DNA of 64,000 nucleotides from Haloechinothrix halophila YIM 93223 (GCF_000504245.1 NZ_KI632509.1:5049502-5113501); one strand, 5' to 3'. Counted from the stretch's first letter, positions 16,917-25,352 are shown. Notes: a model not told the origin generated them from the letters alone. Translations and numbers: made by a program.

Positions 16917-18491
16917 ATGCTGAACCTGTCGATCCTGCTCGAGGAGTCCGCCCGCAAGTACCCCGACCGCGATGCGCTGGTCCTTGGCCCGACCCGCCTG
17001 ACATACAGCCAGGTGGACGGTGCGGCCAACCAGGTCGCGAACCTGCTCGTGGACCGCGGGATCGAGCCCGGCGACAAGGTCGCACTGATGTCCCCGAACG
17101 TGCCGTACTTCTCAATCGTGTACTACGGCATCCTCAAGGCCGGTGCCGTCGTCGTTCCGCTCAACGTGCTGCTCAAGGGGCGCGAGGTCGCCTATCACCT
17201 CGACGATTCCGATGCGAAGGCGCTGTTCGCATTCCAGGGCACCGAGGAGCTGCCGATCGGCACCGAGGCCAAGGCTGGCTTCGACCAGGTCGAGACCTGC
17301 GGGGAGTTCTTCGTCATCACTGGCGACCCGGCCGCGCCCTCGCCGATCGAGGGGACCGAGACCTTGGGCCAGGGTATGGCGAACCAGCCGCCGACCTTCG
17401 AAACGGTGCCCACCGACGAGGACGACACCGCCGTCATCCTCTACACCTCCGGTACCACCGGCCAGCCCAAAGGCGCGGAGCTACGCCACCGCAACATGCG
17501 CGACAACGCCTTGATCAGTAAGGAGCTGTTCGGCTGCGACGAGAACCGGCCGGACACCTACCTGTGTGTGCTGCCACTGTTCCACTCGTTCGGCCAGACC
17601 GTCATCCAGAACGGTGGCTTCGCCTTCGGGGGCACCGTGGTGATGCTGCCCCGTTTCGAGCCCGTTCCCGCGATCGAGGCGATGCTGACGGAGTCGGTGA
17701 CGGTCTTCGCCGGGGTGCCAACGATGTACTGGGGGCTGCTCGGTGCGCTCGAGGAGGACACCGACGTGCGGACCCTGGCGAAGAACCTGCGGATAGCGAT
17801 CGCTGGTGGCTCCGCACTGCCGGTCGAGGTCCACCAGGAGGTCGAGAAGCGCTTCGGCGTCTCGATCGCGGAGGGGTACGGCCTCTCCGAGACGTCCCCC
17901 GTGGCGTCGTTCGCGCCGTACGGCGAGCCGCCGCGCCCTGGCTCCATCGGCAAGCCGATCCCCGGGGTCGAGATGAAGCTCACCAAGCCAGGCTCCTGGG
18001 CCGAGATCGAGTGGTCCCCTGACGCGATCGGCGAGATCGCGATCAAGGGGCACAACGTGATGAAGGGGTACTACAAGCGCCGCGAGGCGACCGCCGAGGT
18101 GGTCGACGAGCAGGGCTGGTTCCGCACCGGCGACCTCGCACGACGTGACGAGGACGGCTTCTACTACATCGTCGACCGCTCGAAGGACCTCATCATCCGA
18201 GGCGGCTTCAACGTCTATCCGCGTGAGGTCGAAGAAGTCCTGATGACGCACCCGGACGTCAGCTTGGCCGCCGTCATCGGTGTACCCCACGACAGCCACG
18301 GCGAGGAGATCAAGGCCTTCGTCATCCGCCAGCCCGGTTCCTCCCTCACCACCGACGAGCTCGTCGCCTGGGCCAAGGGAGAGATGGCGTCGTACAAGTA
18401 CCCGCGCATCGTCGAGTTCGTCCCCAGCCTGCCGATGACCGCCACCGGAAAGATCCTCAAGCGCGAACTGGCCGGCGGAACAACGGAGTGA
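16917..18491 (+). CDS. Long-chain-fatty-acid/acyl-CoA ligase
   Basis: 524 residues. ATG at 16917 follows AAGGAG at 5 bases. All adenylate-forming motifs are present: ILYTSGTTGQPKGAE near residue 176, GYGLSETSP near 320, GWFRTGDLARRDEDG near 400, and the C-terminal PMTATGKILKREL lysine loop near 508. It forms acyl-CoA from a free acid, ATP and CoA. As last gene of the rightward operon it probably activates the acid released by the esterase. There is a 44-base gap to the amine oxidase gene, so co-transcription is likely but not certain. Confidence 0.9.
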   Translation: MLNLSILLEESARKYPDRDALVLGPTRLTYSQVDGAANQVANLLVDRGIEPGDKVALMSPNVPYFSIVYYGILKAGAVVVPLNVLLKGREVAYHLDDSDAKALFAFQGTEELPIGTEAKAGFDQVETCGEFFVITGDPAAPSPIEGTETLGQGMANQPPTFETVPTDEDDTAVILYTSGTTGQPKGAELRHRNMRDNALISKELFGCDENRPDTYLCVLPLFHSFGQTVIQNGGFAFGGTVVMLPRFEPVPAIEAMLTESVTVFAGVPTMYWGLLGALEEDTDVRTLAKNLRIAIAGGSALPVEVHQEVEKRFGVSIAEGYGLSETSPVASFAPYGEPPRPGSIGKPIPGVEMKLTKPGSWAEIEWSPDAIGEIAIKGHNVMKGYYKRREATAEVVDEQGWFRTGDLARRDEDGFYYIVDRSKDLIIRGGFNVYPREVEEVLMTHPDVSLAAVIGVPHDSHGEEIKAFVIRQPGSSLTTDELVAWAKGEMASYKYPRIVEFVPSLPMTATGKILKRELAGGTTE

Positions 18492-18546
18492 CACAAGAGA
18501 CTCCCGGCGGCCAGCCTGGACACAATCAACCCTAGGGAGATGACTC

Positions 18547-18651
18547 GTGAGCGATACAGAGCAGGCTCGGGATGCGCGGTCTCGTACAGGACGGTTCACT
18601 GAGGCCACCGCCCATAGGCGCACTCAACGCCGACCAGCCAGCGAGTGGTAG
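18547..18651 (+). CDS. Possible 34-residue ORF, perhaps a truncated gene
   Basis: GTG at 18547 follows AGGGAG at 8 bases and opens 34 codons (MSDTEQARDARSRTGRF and on) ending at 18651, just before the cyclase start. The good ribosome binding site and polar N-terminus look like the beginning of a normal gene whose body was lost. It shows no domain. It may equally be leader sequence of the cyclase gene. Confidence 0.3.
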   Translation: MSDTEQARDARSRTGRFTEATAHRRTQRRPASEW

Positions 18652-18659
18652 AGGTGTCC

Positions 18660-19637
18660 ATGCCCGATGCGGAGTCGTCGCCGAGCGGTGAGCTGGCGGA
18701 GCCGATCCTCGGCGAGCCGAGACGGTACAGCGGCCGCACCGCGGCACGGCTCGCCGGGATCTCACTGGACCGCGCCCACCGGTACTGGCGCTCGTTCGGA
18801 TACGCCACGCTGGATGACGACGCCGTCGAGTTCACCGACAGCGACGTCGCCGTGCTGCGCATGATGGTCGGCTACGTAGACGAAGGCATCCTCGCTGAAC
18901 GCGATGCCCTGCAACTCAGCCGACTGTCCGGCCACGCGATCGCCCGCCTGGTCCAGACACAGGTCGAGGTGGTGCTCGGCCGACTCGAACGGATCGGCGG
19001 CGCCACGACCACCCGCGACTACTTCCACGCCCTCGCGCACCGCGTCTTTCCTGACGTCCAGCTACTACTCGGAAACGCATGGCGCCGACACATCGCGGCC
19101 TCGATCAGCCACATCGACCCCGCTGCCGACTCCGGCCCAACCGTTGACCTCACCGTGGGGTTCGCCGACCTCGTCGGCTACACCGAACTCAGCAAGCGAC
19201 TCTCCGACACCGAACTGACCAGCCTGATCGACGACTTCGAAGACACCGCGATAGCGATCATCACCGAACGCGGCGGCACGGTCGTCAAGACCGTGGGCGA
19301 CGAAGTCCTCTTCGTCGCGAACACCCCGGACGTCGCCGCCGACATCGCCGCCGACCTTTCGACCACCTTCCACGAGCACCCCACGACACCGCCGCTCCGT
19401 ATCGGCCTCGCCACGGGACCCGTCGTCCGACACCTCGGCGACGTCTTCGGCACCACGGTCAACCTCGCGAGCAGACTCACCGCGCTCGCCGCGCCCGACT
19501 CGGTACTGGTCTCCCCCGCCGTCGCCGCCACGCTCACCGACGACACCCGCTTCACACTGAGCCGACTCGACGAGGTCCACATCCGCGGCATCGGTCCCCT
19601 CACCCCCTGGCACTGGCACGCCACACGCCCTAGCTAG
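18660..19637 (+). CDS. Class III adenylate/guanylate cyclase with N-terminal regulatory domain
   Basis: 325 residues from the ATG at 18660 with AGAGG 6 bases upstream. Residues about 20-70 look like a helical, MerR-like or Rv1264-type N-terminal domain (YSGRTAARLAGISLDRAHRYW). The catalytic domain begins near residue 161: metal Asp in VGFADLVGYTELS, substrate Lys and second metal Asp in VVKTVGDEVLF near 210, transition-state Asn/Arg in VNLASRLT near 267. It makes a cyclic nucleotide, most likely cAMP, in the cytoplasm; no membrane segment is seen. The adjacent LuxR-type NTPase regulator on the same strand is an interesting neighbour, because cyclase-fused relatives of such regulators exist. 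Confidence 0.88.
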   Translation: MPDAESSPSGELAEPILGEPRRYSGRTAARLAGISLDRAHRYWRSFGYATLDDDAVEFTDSDVAVLRMMVGYVDEGILAERDALQLSRLSGHAIARLVQTQVEVVLGRLERIGGATTTRDYFHALAHRVFPDVQLLLGNAWRRHIAASISHIDPAADSGPTVDLTVGFADLVGYTELSKRLSDTELTSLIDDFEDTAIAIITERGGTVVKTVGDEVLFVANTPDVAADIAADLSTTFHEHPTTPPLRIGLATGPVVRHLGDVFGTTVNLASRLTALAAPDSVLVSPAVAATLTDDTRFTLSRLDEVHIRGIGPLTPWHWHATRPS

Positions 19638-19754
19638 GAGCGAGCTGGACGTCACCTCCACGGGTGTCACGCACGCGACGTCGGCAACGCGAGGGAAGCT
19701 CAGTTCTCACCACCATCACCCAGCGTCACGCAGTGCGGCGGGCATTCAGACAGG

Positions 19755-19782
19755 TTGCTGCTGCGCCCGCCTGGCTTAGAAT
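19755..19782 (+). promoter_or_regulatory. Candidate sigma-70 type promoter for the LuxR-type regulator
   Basis: TTGCTG at 19755-19760 and TAGAAT at 19777-19782 are separated by 16 bases and lie 35 bases before the chosen start at 19817. Confidence 0.4.
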
Positions 19783-19816
19783 CGTCCTTCGACCAGAGAG
19801 CCGGGCGGAACGACGA

Positions 19817-22102
19817 ATGGCACCGATCATCGAGACCGAGCGGCGCGGCCCGCTGACGAGCTACGTCGGCCGGGCGGTCGAGAGCGACGAGATCAGGCGG
19901 CTGCTCGGCAATACCCGGCTGGTCACCCTGACCGGGCCGGGTGGCGTGGGTAAGACCCGCCTGGCACGGCGGGTCGCCGACACGGTCCGCCGTGCGTACG
20001 CCGACGGCGTGGTGCATGTGAGTCTCGCCGAGGTGCGGGACGAACGCCTGCTCGCTGGCCTGATCGCACAACGCTTGGGGCTGCACGACCGTTCGACCAA
20101 CTCTGAGCTCGAAACGATCGTCGGTTACCTGCGATCCAAGCGGCTGCTGCTAGTGCTGGACAACTGCGAGCACATCGTGGACTGCTGCGCCGAGCTGGTC
20201 GAGACGCTGCTGCACCGCTGCCCGCGCGTTGTCGTGCTGTCCACCAGCCGCCAGTCTCTCGGGGTGGCAGGTGAGCACGTGCTGCCTGTGCCGCCGCTGA
20301 GCGTGCCGTCCGACTACACGACCTCCGCCCGCGAGCAGGCGCGGTCCGAGGCCGTGCAGCTGTTCGTCGACCGGGCGGAGGCGCTGCTGCCATCGTTCCG
20401 GCTGACCGAGGAGAACACGGCGGACGTGGTGCGCGTCTGCCGCCACGTCGACGGCCTGCCCCTGGCAATCGAGCTCGCCGCAGCGCGGATCCGGGCCCTG
20501 TCGCCGGGCCAGATCGCCGACCGGCTGGCCGACAGCCTGGCACTGCTGACCACCACGGCCCGCACGGTCCCCAAGCGGCAGCGGACCATGCGCGCCACCG
20601 TGGACGCCAGTTTCGCGCTGTGCTCCGACGTCGAACGCGCGGTGTGGTCGCGGTGCTCGGTGTTCGCCGGATCGTTCGACATGGCAGCCGCCGAGTACGT
20701 CTGCGCAGGCCACGGCGTACCAAGCGGTGCGGTGTTCGCCGCCATCGATGGCCTGATCGACATGTCGGTGCTGCTGCGCGATGAGGGCCGCCAGACAGCG
20801 CGCTACCGGATGCTGGAGGTACTGCGCGACTACGGTCACGAGCAGCTGGCCGAGCAGGGCGACGTAGCCGAGGTCGCCCGCAGGCACCGCGACTACTACG
20901 ACAAGTTGACTGCCGACGCCGACGCCGAGTGGTTCGGGCCGCACCAGCTTGAGTGGATGGCGCGGTTGCGCGACGAGCGGGCCAATCTGCGGGTCGCGCT
21001 GACGTGGTCGCTCAGCGAACCCGGCGAGGCACTCGCCGCGCTGCACATGGCGACCCGCATCTTCGAGTACTGGGTGATGTGCGGCGCCCCGCGCGAAGGC
21101 CGCGACTGGATCGATCGCGCGCTGGCCGCCACCGGCGAAGATGCCCCTGGCCGGGCCAAGGCGTTGGGCACGTCGGCGTTGTGCGCGCTGTTCCACTCCG
21201 ATGTGCCATTGGCCAGGGAGCGACTGGAAGAGGCGACCAAGCTCGACGATCCCGAGGCGTACGCGCACCTGACCTACATGCGCAGCTTCGCCAAGATGAC
21301 CGCCATCGAGCCCGGTGCCGCCGACCTGGCCGCCGAAGCGGTGCGGGAGTTCGAAGCCAAGGGCGATGTGCGCCGGCAGATGCATCCGCTGTTCATCCAC
21401 GGCGTCTCGACCGCCTACCTCGGTGACCTGGAAACCGCCAGGACGTTGCTGCGCCGGATGCTCTCACTCGCCAAGAACGCTCGCGACGAGCACTATCGCT
21501 CGATGGCCCTGTTCGGGATCGGCGTCGTCGAGGTGTGGTTCGGCGACCTGGCCGTCGCCGACGAGGCGCTCGGCGAAGCACTGGCGATCGACGCGCGCGC
21601 CAAGGACTGGATGTCGGCCGCCTACCGGGTCGACGGGCTGGCCTGGGTCGCGTCCAAACAGAGCAAGCACGAATGGGCATCGAAACTGTTCGGCGCGGCG
21701 GCGACCCTGTGGGAGCGCTGCGGGGCGACTCCGGACGTCGCCGTGTCAATCCCCCACCGGATGTTCCTGGACGCCACCCGCGGCGCCCTCGGCGCCAAGC
21801 AGTTCGACCGGGCCTTCGCGGAGGGCCGGTCCCTCACCCCGGACGACGTCCTCCGGCACACTGGCGAGACCACGGTTTCGTCGCCACCGGCGCACGCGCT
21901 GGCCCCACTGACGCGCCGGGAGTCCGAGGTCGCCGAGCTGGTGGCGGGCGGGATGACGAACCGGGAGATCGCTGATCGTCTGGTCATCGCCCAACGCACG
22001 TCCGACACCCACGTCCAGCACATTCTGACCAAGCTGGACTTCACCAACCGCACCCAGCTCGCGGCATGGGTGACCGAACGCCGTGCGGCCCACGAAGACT
22101 GA
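19817..22102 (+). CDS. Large NTPase transcriptional regulator with C-terminal LuxR HTH
   Basis: 761 residues from the ATG at 19817; the frame is open 51 codons further upstream but a promoter-like sequence lies there. Walker A GPGGVGKTRLA near residue 40 and LLLVLDNCEH (Walker B) near 113 form an AAA/NB-ARC-type domain. The middle is helical repeat, TPR-like. The C-terminal LuxR helix-turn-helix starts near 697 (LTRRESEVAELVAGGMTNREIA). Such proteins resemble the LAL/AfsR-type regulators that integrate nucleotide and ligand binding. Targets are unknown; the convergent lipase gene and the upstream cyclase are neighbours only. Confidence 0.88.
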   Translation: MAPIIETERRGPLTSYVGRAVESDEIRRLLGNTRLVTLTGPGGVGKTRLARRVADTVRRAYADGVVHVSLAEVRDERLLAGLIAQRLGLHDRSTNSELETIVGYLRSKRLLLVLDNCEHIVDCCAELVETLLHRCPRVVVLSTSRQSLGVAGEHVLPVPPLSVPSDYTTSAREQARSEAVQLFVDRAEALLPSFRLTEENTADVVRVCRHVDGLPLAIELAAARIRALSPGQIADRLADSLALLTTTARTVPKRQRTMRATVDASFALCSDVERAVWSRCSVFAGSFDMAAAEYVCAGHGVPSGAVFAAIDGLIDMSVLLRDEGRQTARYRMLEVLRDYGHEQLAEQGDVAEVARRHRDYYDKLTADADAEWFGPHQLEWMARLRDERANLRVALTWSLSEPGEALAALHMATRIFEYWVMCGAPREGRDWIDRALAATGEDAPGRAKALGTSALCALFHSDVPLARERLEEATKLDDPEAYAHLTYMRSFAKMTAIEPGAADLAAEAVREFEAKGDVRRQMHPLFIHGVSTAYLGDLETARTLLRRMLSLAKNARDEHYRSMALFGIGVVEVWFGDLAVADEALGEALAIDARAKDWMSAAYRVDGLAWVASKQSKHEWASKLFGAAATLWERCGATPDVAVSIPHRMFLDATRGALGAKQFDRAFAEGRSLTPDDVLRHTGETTVSSPPAHALAPLTRRESEVAELVAGGMTNREIADRLVIAQRTSDTHVQHILTKLDFTNRTQLAAWVTERRAAHED

Positions 22103-22125
22103 TCCCGCGCGGGCCGCACGGGATC
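22101..22125. terminator. Hairpin between convergent regulator and lipase genes
   Basis: GATCCCG at 22101-22107 and CGGGATC at 22119-22125 form a perfect 7-base stem with a GC-rich loop, overlapping the stop codon of the regulator gene and lying 3 bases past the lipase stop. It could end both transcripts. Confidence 0.45.
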
Positions 22126-22128
22126 GCC

Positions 22129-22821
22129 TCACGCCAAGGCCTCGGCCACCAGCGCGGCGACCTTGTCGTCCCTCAGCATGCCGAGATGGCTGACGCCGGG
22201 CACCTCGATGTTGTCCACGCCTTCCAGCACGGAGCTGCTGGCCGGGGTAACCACACCGTCGCTGCGCGACCAAATCACCGTGCCGTCGACGTCGCCTGGC
22301 AACGTGGCGCCCGCGTTGAGCTTGGTGATGAACGCCGAACCGACCTTCATCTCGCGACAGGTGACCTGCCAGAAGCACAGGCCCGCGTTGGTGGTGCCAT
22401 TGTTCGGGCCTGCCAGCGACACCCAGTCGTCCACCTTGCCCGCGCAGTCGTCGTACTTGATGCAGTAACGGCTGTTCAGGCTGCCCATCGAGTGACCGAC
22501 GATGTCCACTTCGGATGCCCCGGTCGCCGCGAGAACCTTGTCGACCTTCGCTGCCAGCTTCTCGGCGGTAGTGACGTTGGACTGGTAGGTGCTGTTGTAG
22601 CCAAAGGTATACAGTTCGTCGTCGGTGTAGCCGGCCTGCTTCAGCGAAGCGGTCACCTGGTTCCAGTTGCTTGGGCTGCCGAACAACCCGTGCACCAGTA
22701 TCACCGGGTTCTTCTGGCCCGCGGCCGATGCCGACACCATCGTCAATTGGACGAGGGCCCCGACGACGACAACTACCAAGCCCATTGCCACGGCCGCGGC
22801 GCCGCGGCGGACACACTTCAT
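22129..22821 (-). CDS. Secreted class 2 lipase/esterase (EstA family)
   Basis: 230 residues from the ATG at 22821 with GGAG 8 bases upstream; a GTG one codon earlier is also possible. Residues 1 to about 34 form a signal peptide (MKCVRRGAAAVAMGLVVVVV, ending near SASAAG). The mature part starts with PVILVHGLFGS (oxyanion HG), has nucleophile GHSMGS near residue 109, Asp in WSRSDGVV and His in VSHLGM near the end, the full catalytic triad. It should hydrolyse carboxyl esters or triacylglycerols outside the cell. Several cysteines could form disulfides, fitting secretion. Confidence 0.88.
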   Translation of the reverse strand: MKCVRRGAAAVAMGLVVVVVGALVQLTMVSASAAGQKNPVILVHGLFGSPSNWNQVTASLKQAGYTDDELYTFGYNSTYQSNVTTAEKLAAKVDKVLAATGASEVDIVGHSMGSLNSRYCIKYDDCAGKVDDWVSLAGPNNGTTNAGLCFWQVTCREMKVGSAFITKLNAGATLPGDVDGTVIWSRSDGVVTPASSSVLEGVDNIEVPGVSHLGMLRDDKVAALVAEALA

Positions 22822-22956
22822 CACATTCGCTCCTCACATCCGAGCCCGTGGATGACCGGGTCGCCAAGCACTCCCCGCCGAGTTCGTCGCTCCCCCATCG
22901 GCTGACTACCGCGTGGTCGCTCTGTACTGTCGTCCCGTACTGCCCGATACTCATCG

Positions 22957-23071
22957 GAGAGGGGAGTACTTCAGTAGGTCTGCCCGGTCAGTACGGACAT
23001 CCCTTGGTGTCCCCGGGAGACCGCCCTCGGTGAGGGTGAAGGAGACCTCGAACGCTGGTGTTCGAGGAGGC
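22957..23071 (+). promoter_or_regulatory. yybP-ykoY family manganese riboswitch
   Basis: The conserved 5' core GGGGAGTA is at 22961-22968 and the conserved 3' GGAGACC at 23041-23047, with stems GGACA/TGTCC (22995-23012) and CCCTC/GAGGG (23024-23036) between. GAGG at 22959-22962 can pair with CCTC at 23046-23049 as P1. That same CCTC also opens an 8-base hairpin CCTCGAAC/GTTCGAGG (23046-23053, 23060-23067) covering part of the Shine-Dalgarno sequence of the TerC gene. The two structures exclude each other, which suggests translation is turned on when Mn2+ stabilises P1. TerC genes are a classic target of this riboswitch. Confidence 0.75.
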
Positions 23072-23075
23072 TCCT

Positions 23076-24077
23076 GTGCCTGGCCATTCGGTTCTCACCG
23101 CGTCGTCGCAGTCGATCGGTTCGCCGTGGTTGTGGATTATTAGCTTTGCCGTGTTGATCGGCCTGCTGGTCACCGATTTTCTCGTGACTCGCCGCCCACA
23201 TGAGGTCTCGATGCGCGAGGCCGCGGGATGGTCGGTGTTCTATCTCGCTTTGCCGCTGGTGTTCGGCATATGGCTGTTGGCGGTGTTCGGCGGTGACCAG
23301 GCGCTGGAGTTCATCACCGGATTCGTGGTGGAGAAGTCCTTGTCGGTGGACAACCTGTTCGTGTTCATGCTGCTGCTGACAAGCTTCGCCGTACCGCCCG
23401 CCGTGCAGCAGCGCGTGTTGCTGTACGGCATCGTCGGCGCGCTGGTGCTACGCGGCATTTTCATCGCTGCCGGTGCCGCCCTGCTGCAGGCAGGAACCTG
23501 GGCGTTCCTGGTGTTCGGCACCATCCTGTTCGTCTCCGCCGCCAAGATCCTGCACGAGGCGATCACCGGCGCGGCCTTCGACCGCGATGTGTCGCAGCTG
23601 CGATCGGTGCGGCTGCTGCGCAAGCTGATGCCCGTCACCGACGACTACCGCGGCACCCAGCTCACCGTCCGCGACGGGGCACGGCGCGCGCTGACCCCGC
23701 TAACCCTGGTCGTCGTGGCGGTCTTCGCCACCGACGTGGTGTTCGCCGTCGACTCCGTTCCCGCGGTCTACGGCATCACCGAGGACCCGTACCTGGTGTT
23801 CGTCACCAACGCCTTCGCCCTGCTCGGGCTGCGTGCCCTGTACTTCGTGCTGCATTCGGCGTTGGCCAAGCTCACCCATCTCAACCACGGGCTCGCGATC
23901 ATTCTCGCGTTCATCGGCGTGAAGCTGGTCCTGCACTGGGCCCACGGCGTGTGGCCCGCGGTGCCGACGATCCCCACCCCGATCTCATTGGCGATGATCG
24001 TGCTCATCCTGGCGACCGTCACGCTGACCAGCCTGCGCTCCTCCCAACGATTCGAACGAACCAAAACCGGGAGCTGA
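23076..24077 (+). CDS. TerC family integral membrane protein, likely manganese exporter
   Basis: 333 residues from the GTG at 23076, which has GAGGAGG 5 bases upstream; a GTG at 23058 is in frame but badly spaced. About eight or nine transmembrane helices with the family motifs EFITGFVVEKSLSVDNLFVF near residue 80 and FATDVVFAVDSVPAVYGIT near 215, which carry the conserved acidic residues thought to coordinate metal. TerC/Alx proteins export Mn2+ or help metalate secreted proteins. The preceding yybP-ykoY element supports control by manganese. Despite the name, a tellurite role is unlikely without the ter operon. Confidence 0.88.
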   Translation: MPGHSVLTASSQSIGSPWLWIISFAVLIGLLVTDFLVTRRPHEVSMREAAGWSVFYLALPLVFGIWLLAVFGGDQALEFITGFVVEKSLSVDNLFVFMLLLTSFAVPPAVQQRVLLYGIVGALVLRGIFIAAGAALLQAGTWAFLVFGTILFVSAAKILHEAITGAAFDRDVSQLRSVRLLRKLMPVTDDYRGTQLTVRDGARRALTPLTLVVVAVFATDVVFAVDSVPAVYGITEDPYLVFVTNAFALLGLRALYFVLHSALAKLTHLNHGLAIILAFIGVKLVLHWAHGVWPAVPTIPTPISLAMIVLILATVTLTSLRSSQRFERTKTGS

Positions 24078-24078
24078 C

Positions 24079-24192
24079 ATGATCACCTTCCTGATCGAAC
24101 TTGCCGCGACCGTCCTCATACTCCTTGCCTTGCTGATCACTTGCGTGGTGCTGCTTTCCGTGCGACCACCCGGACCCAGACGTCGCTCGTAG
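24079..24192 (+). CDS. Small membrane protein, 37 residues
   Basis: ATG at 24079 starts 1 base after the TerC stop and is preceded by GGGAGC at 5 bases. One hydrophobic helix (ATVLILLALLITCVVLL) is followed by a basic tail RPPGPRRRS, so it would sit in the membrane with the C-terminus inside. No family recognised. Its tight position behind TerC suggests translational coupling and perhaps a helper role in metal export, but that is a guess. Confidence 0.55.
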   Translation: MITFLIELAATVLILLALLITCVVLLSVRPPGPRRRS

Positions 24193-24285
24193 GGCAGTGG
24201 GAGCGGATGCGCTGGCAGTCCACAGGGACACAGTAATGACAACGGACGCTGGATCGATGAGCGCACGTTTCGCTGCCGTGCTGGG

Positions 24286-24900
24286 ATGGTGGCGTGTAAC
24301 GGCGTGGTGGTGATCGATGTGGCGAGTGCTGACGGTGAGTTGGTGCGCAGGGCGGTCGGTGGCAACGAGACCGCGTTCGACGTATTGGTGCGGCGGCATA
24401 CTCCTCGGATGTATCGCGTGGCGTTACGGATCGTCGGGAACCCGCTCGACGCGGAGGATGCGCTGCAGGACGCCTGGGTCTCGGCGTGGCGAGCACTGCC
24501 GCACTACCGTGGTGAGTCCGCCGTGTCGACCTGGCTCTACCGGATCGTCACCAACGCCGCGCTGGTGTTGCTGCGGCACCGCAAACCGACCTTACCGTTG
24601 GACGCTCACTGCGTTTCTGACCGGTCGCGCCGCTCACGGTTCGACGCCGCACCACTCGACGTCGTCGACGAACGCGCCGACCCGGAGCGCGACGTGATCG
24701 ATTCGGAACAGGTGGATGTGGCGCTGGACGCGATCGCATCCCTCGAGCTGTCGCAACGGGTCCCGCTGGTACTACACGAACTTGAAGGATTGACCTACGA
24801 GGAGGTAGCCGAGGTACTGGGAGTGAGTGTTCCAGCCTTGCGTTCCCGGCTGCACCGCGCGAGGGTTGCCCTGTTGGACCGACTCAAGGAGCGACAGTGA
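24286..24900 (+). CDS. ECF-type RNA polymerase sigma factor
   Basis: Up to 204 residues; the start is uncertain (ATG 24286, or GTG codons about 8 codons later). Region 2 is clear: DVLVRRHTPRMYRVALRIVGN, split over the helices, and DAEDALQDAWVSAWRALPHYRGE with STWLYRIVTNAAL. Region 4 follows as LSQRVPLVLHELEGLTYEEVAEVLGVSVPALRSRLHRAR near residue 150. Overlaps by 4 bases with the following Asp23-like gene, so the two are coupled. It likely drives the envelope-stress cluster that extends to 28413. No classical zinc-binding anti-sigma gene is seen; the next protein may take part in control. Confidence 0.9.
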   Translation: MVACNGVVVIDVASADGELVRRAVGGNETAFDVLVRRHTPRMYRVALRIVGNPLDAEDALQDAWVSAWRALPHYRGESAVSTWLYRIVTNAALVLLRHRKPTLPLDAHCVSDRSRRSRFDAAPLDVVDERADPERDVIDSEQVDVALDAIASLELSQRVPLVLHELEGLTYEEVAEVLGVSVPALRSRLHRARVALLDRLKERQ

Positions 24901-25352
24901 GCGCCGACAAGAACGAGTCGCCAACCGGTGTGGATCCCCGGGATGACCCGCGCTGGAGGCTGGTACGAGCCGCGGCGCGGACCCCCGTTCCCACCCCGCC
25001 GGGTTTGCTTGACCGGGTACTGCGTTCAGTCAACGGCCTCCGCGGCAGCCTGCAGGGCGAACCGGTCGTTGTGCAGCAGGCGCGCGGTCGGCTGCGTATT
25101 GGTGAGCACGCGCTGGCGCTGCTGTGCCGGCACATCGCAGTGCGGACAGCACGAGACATCGACGGGGTACACGTCTGGGCGGTGGCGATCGATCCAGACG
25201 GGTTTGAGGTACTGATCACTGTCCGGTACGGGGTCGCCGCCGGTGACGCTGCGGACCGGCTGGTGCGCGACGTCCACCACTCGTTGGTCGGCTTGGTCGG
25301 CACCAGCCTGCCGGTAATCAACGTACACATCGCGGACGTGCGCCAAGACTGA
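24897..25352 (+). CDS. Asp23/Gls24-like envelope stress protein
   Basis: 151 residues from the GTG at 24897 overlapping the sigma factor stop. Residues 1 to about 45 are charged and proline-rich (PTPPGLLDRVLRSV); the rest carries a weak Asp23-type alpha/beta fold (VRTARDIDGVHVW, then FEVLITVRYG and LPVINVHIADVRQD). The direct coupling to an ECF sigma factor suggests it may modulate the sigma factor, but no known anti-sigma domain can be seen. Related proteins are encoded at 25827, 26311 and 26832. Confidence 0.6.
   Translation: MSADKNESPTGVDPRDDPRWRLVRAAARTPVPTPPGLLDRVLRSVNGLRGSLQGEPVVVQQARGRLRIGEHALALLCRHIAVRTARDIDGVHVWAVAIDPDGFEVLITVRYGVAAGDAADRLVRDVHHSLVGLVGTSLPVINVHIADVRQD

Noticed and set aside
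22066-22905. Plus-strand frame opposite the lipase
   Set aside because: The minus-strand lipase has a signal peptide and full catalytic triad; the plus frame has no recognisable feature.
22976-23048. AGGTCT (22976-22981) pairing with AGACCT (23043-23048) as the main riboswitch helix
   Set aside because: The complement is perfect but would consume the conserved GAGA before CC; the GAGG/CCTC P1 fits the known family layout better.
23076-24077. Tellurite resistance role for the TerC protein
   Set aside because: No other ter genes are nearby, and the manganese riboswitch points to Mn2+ instead.
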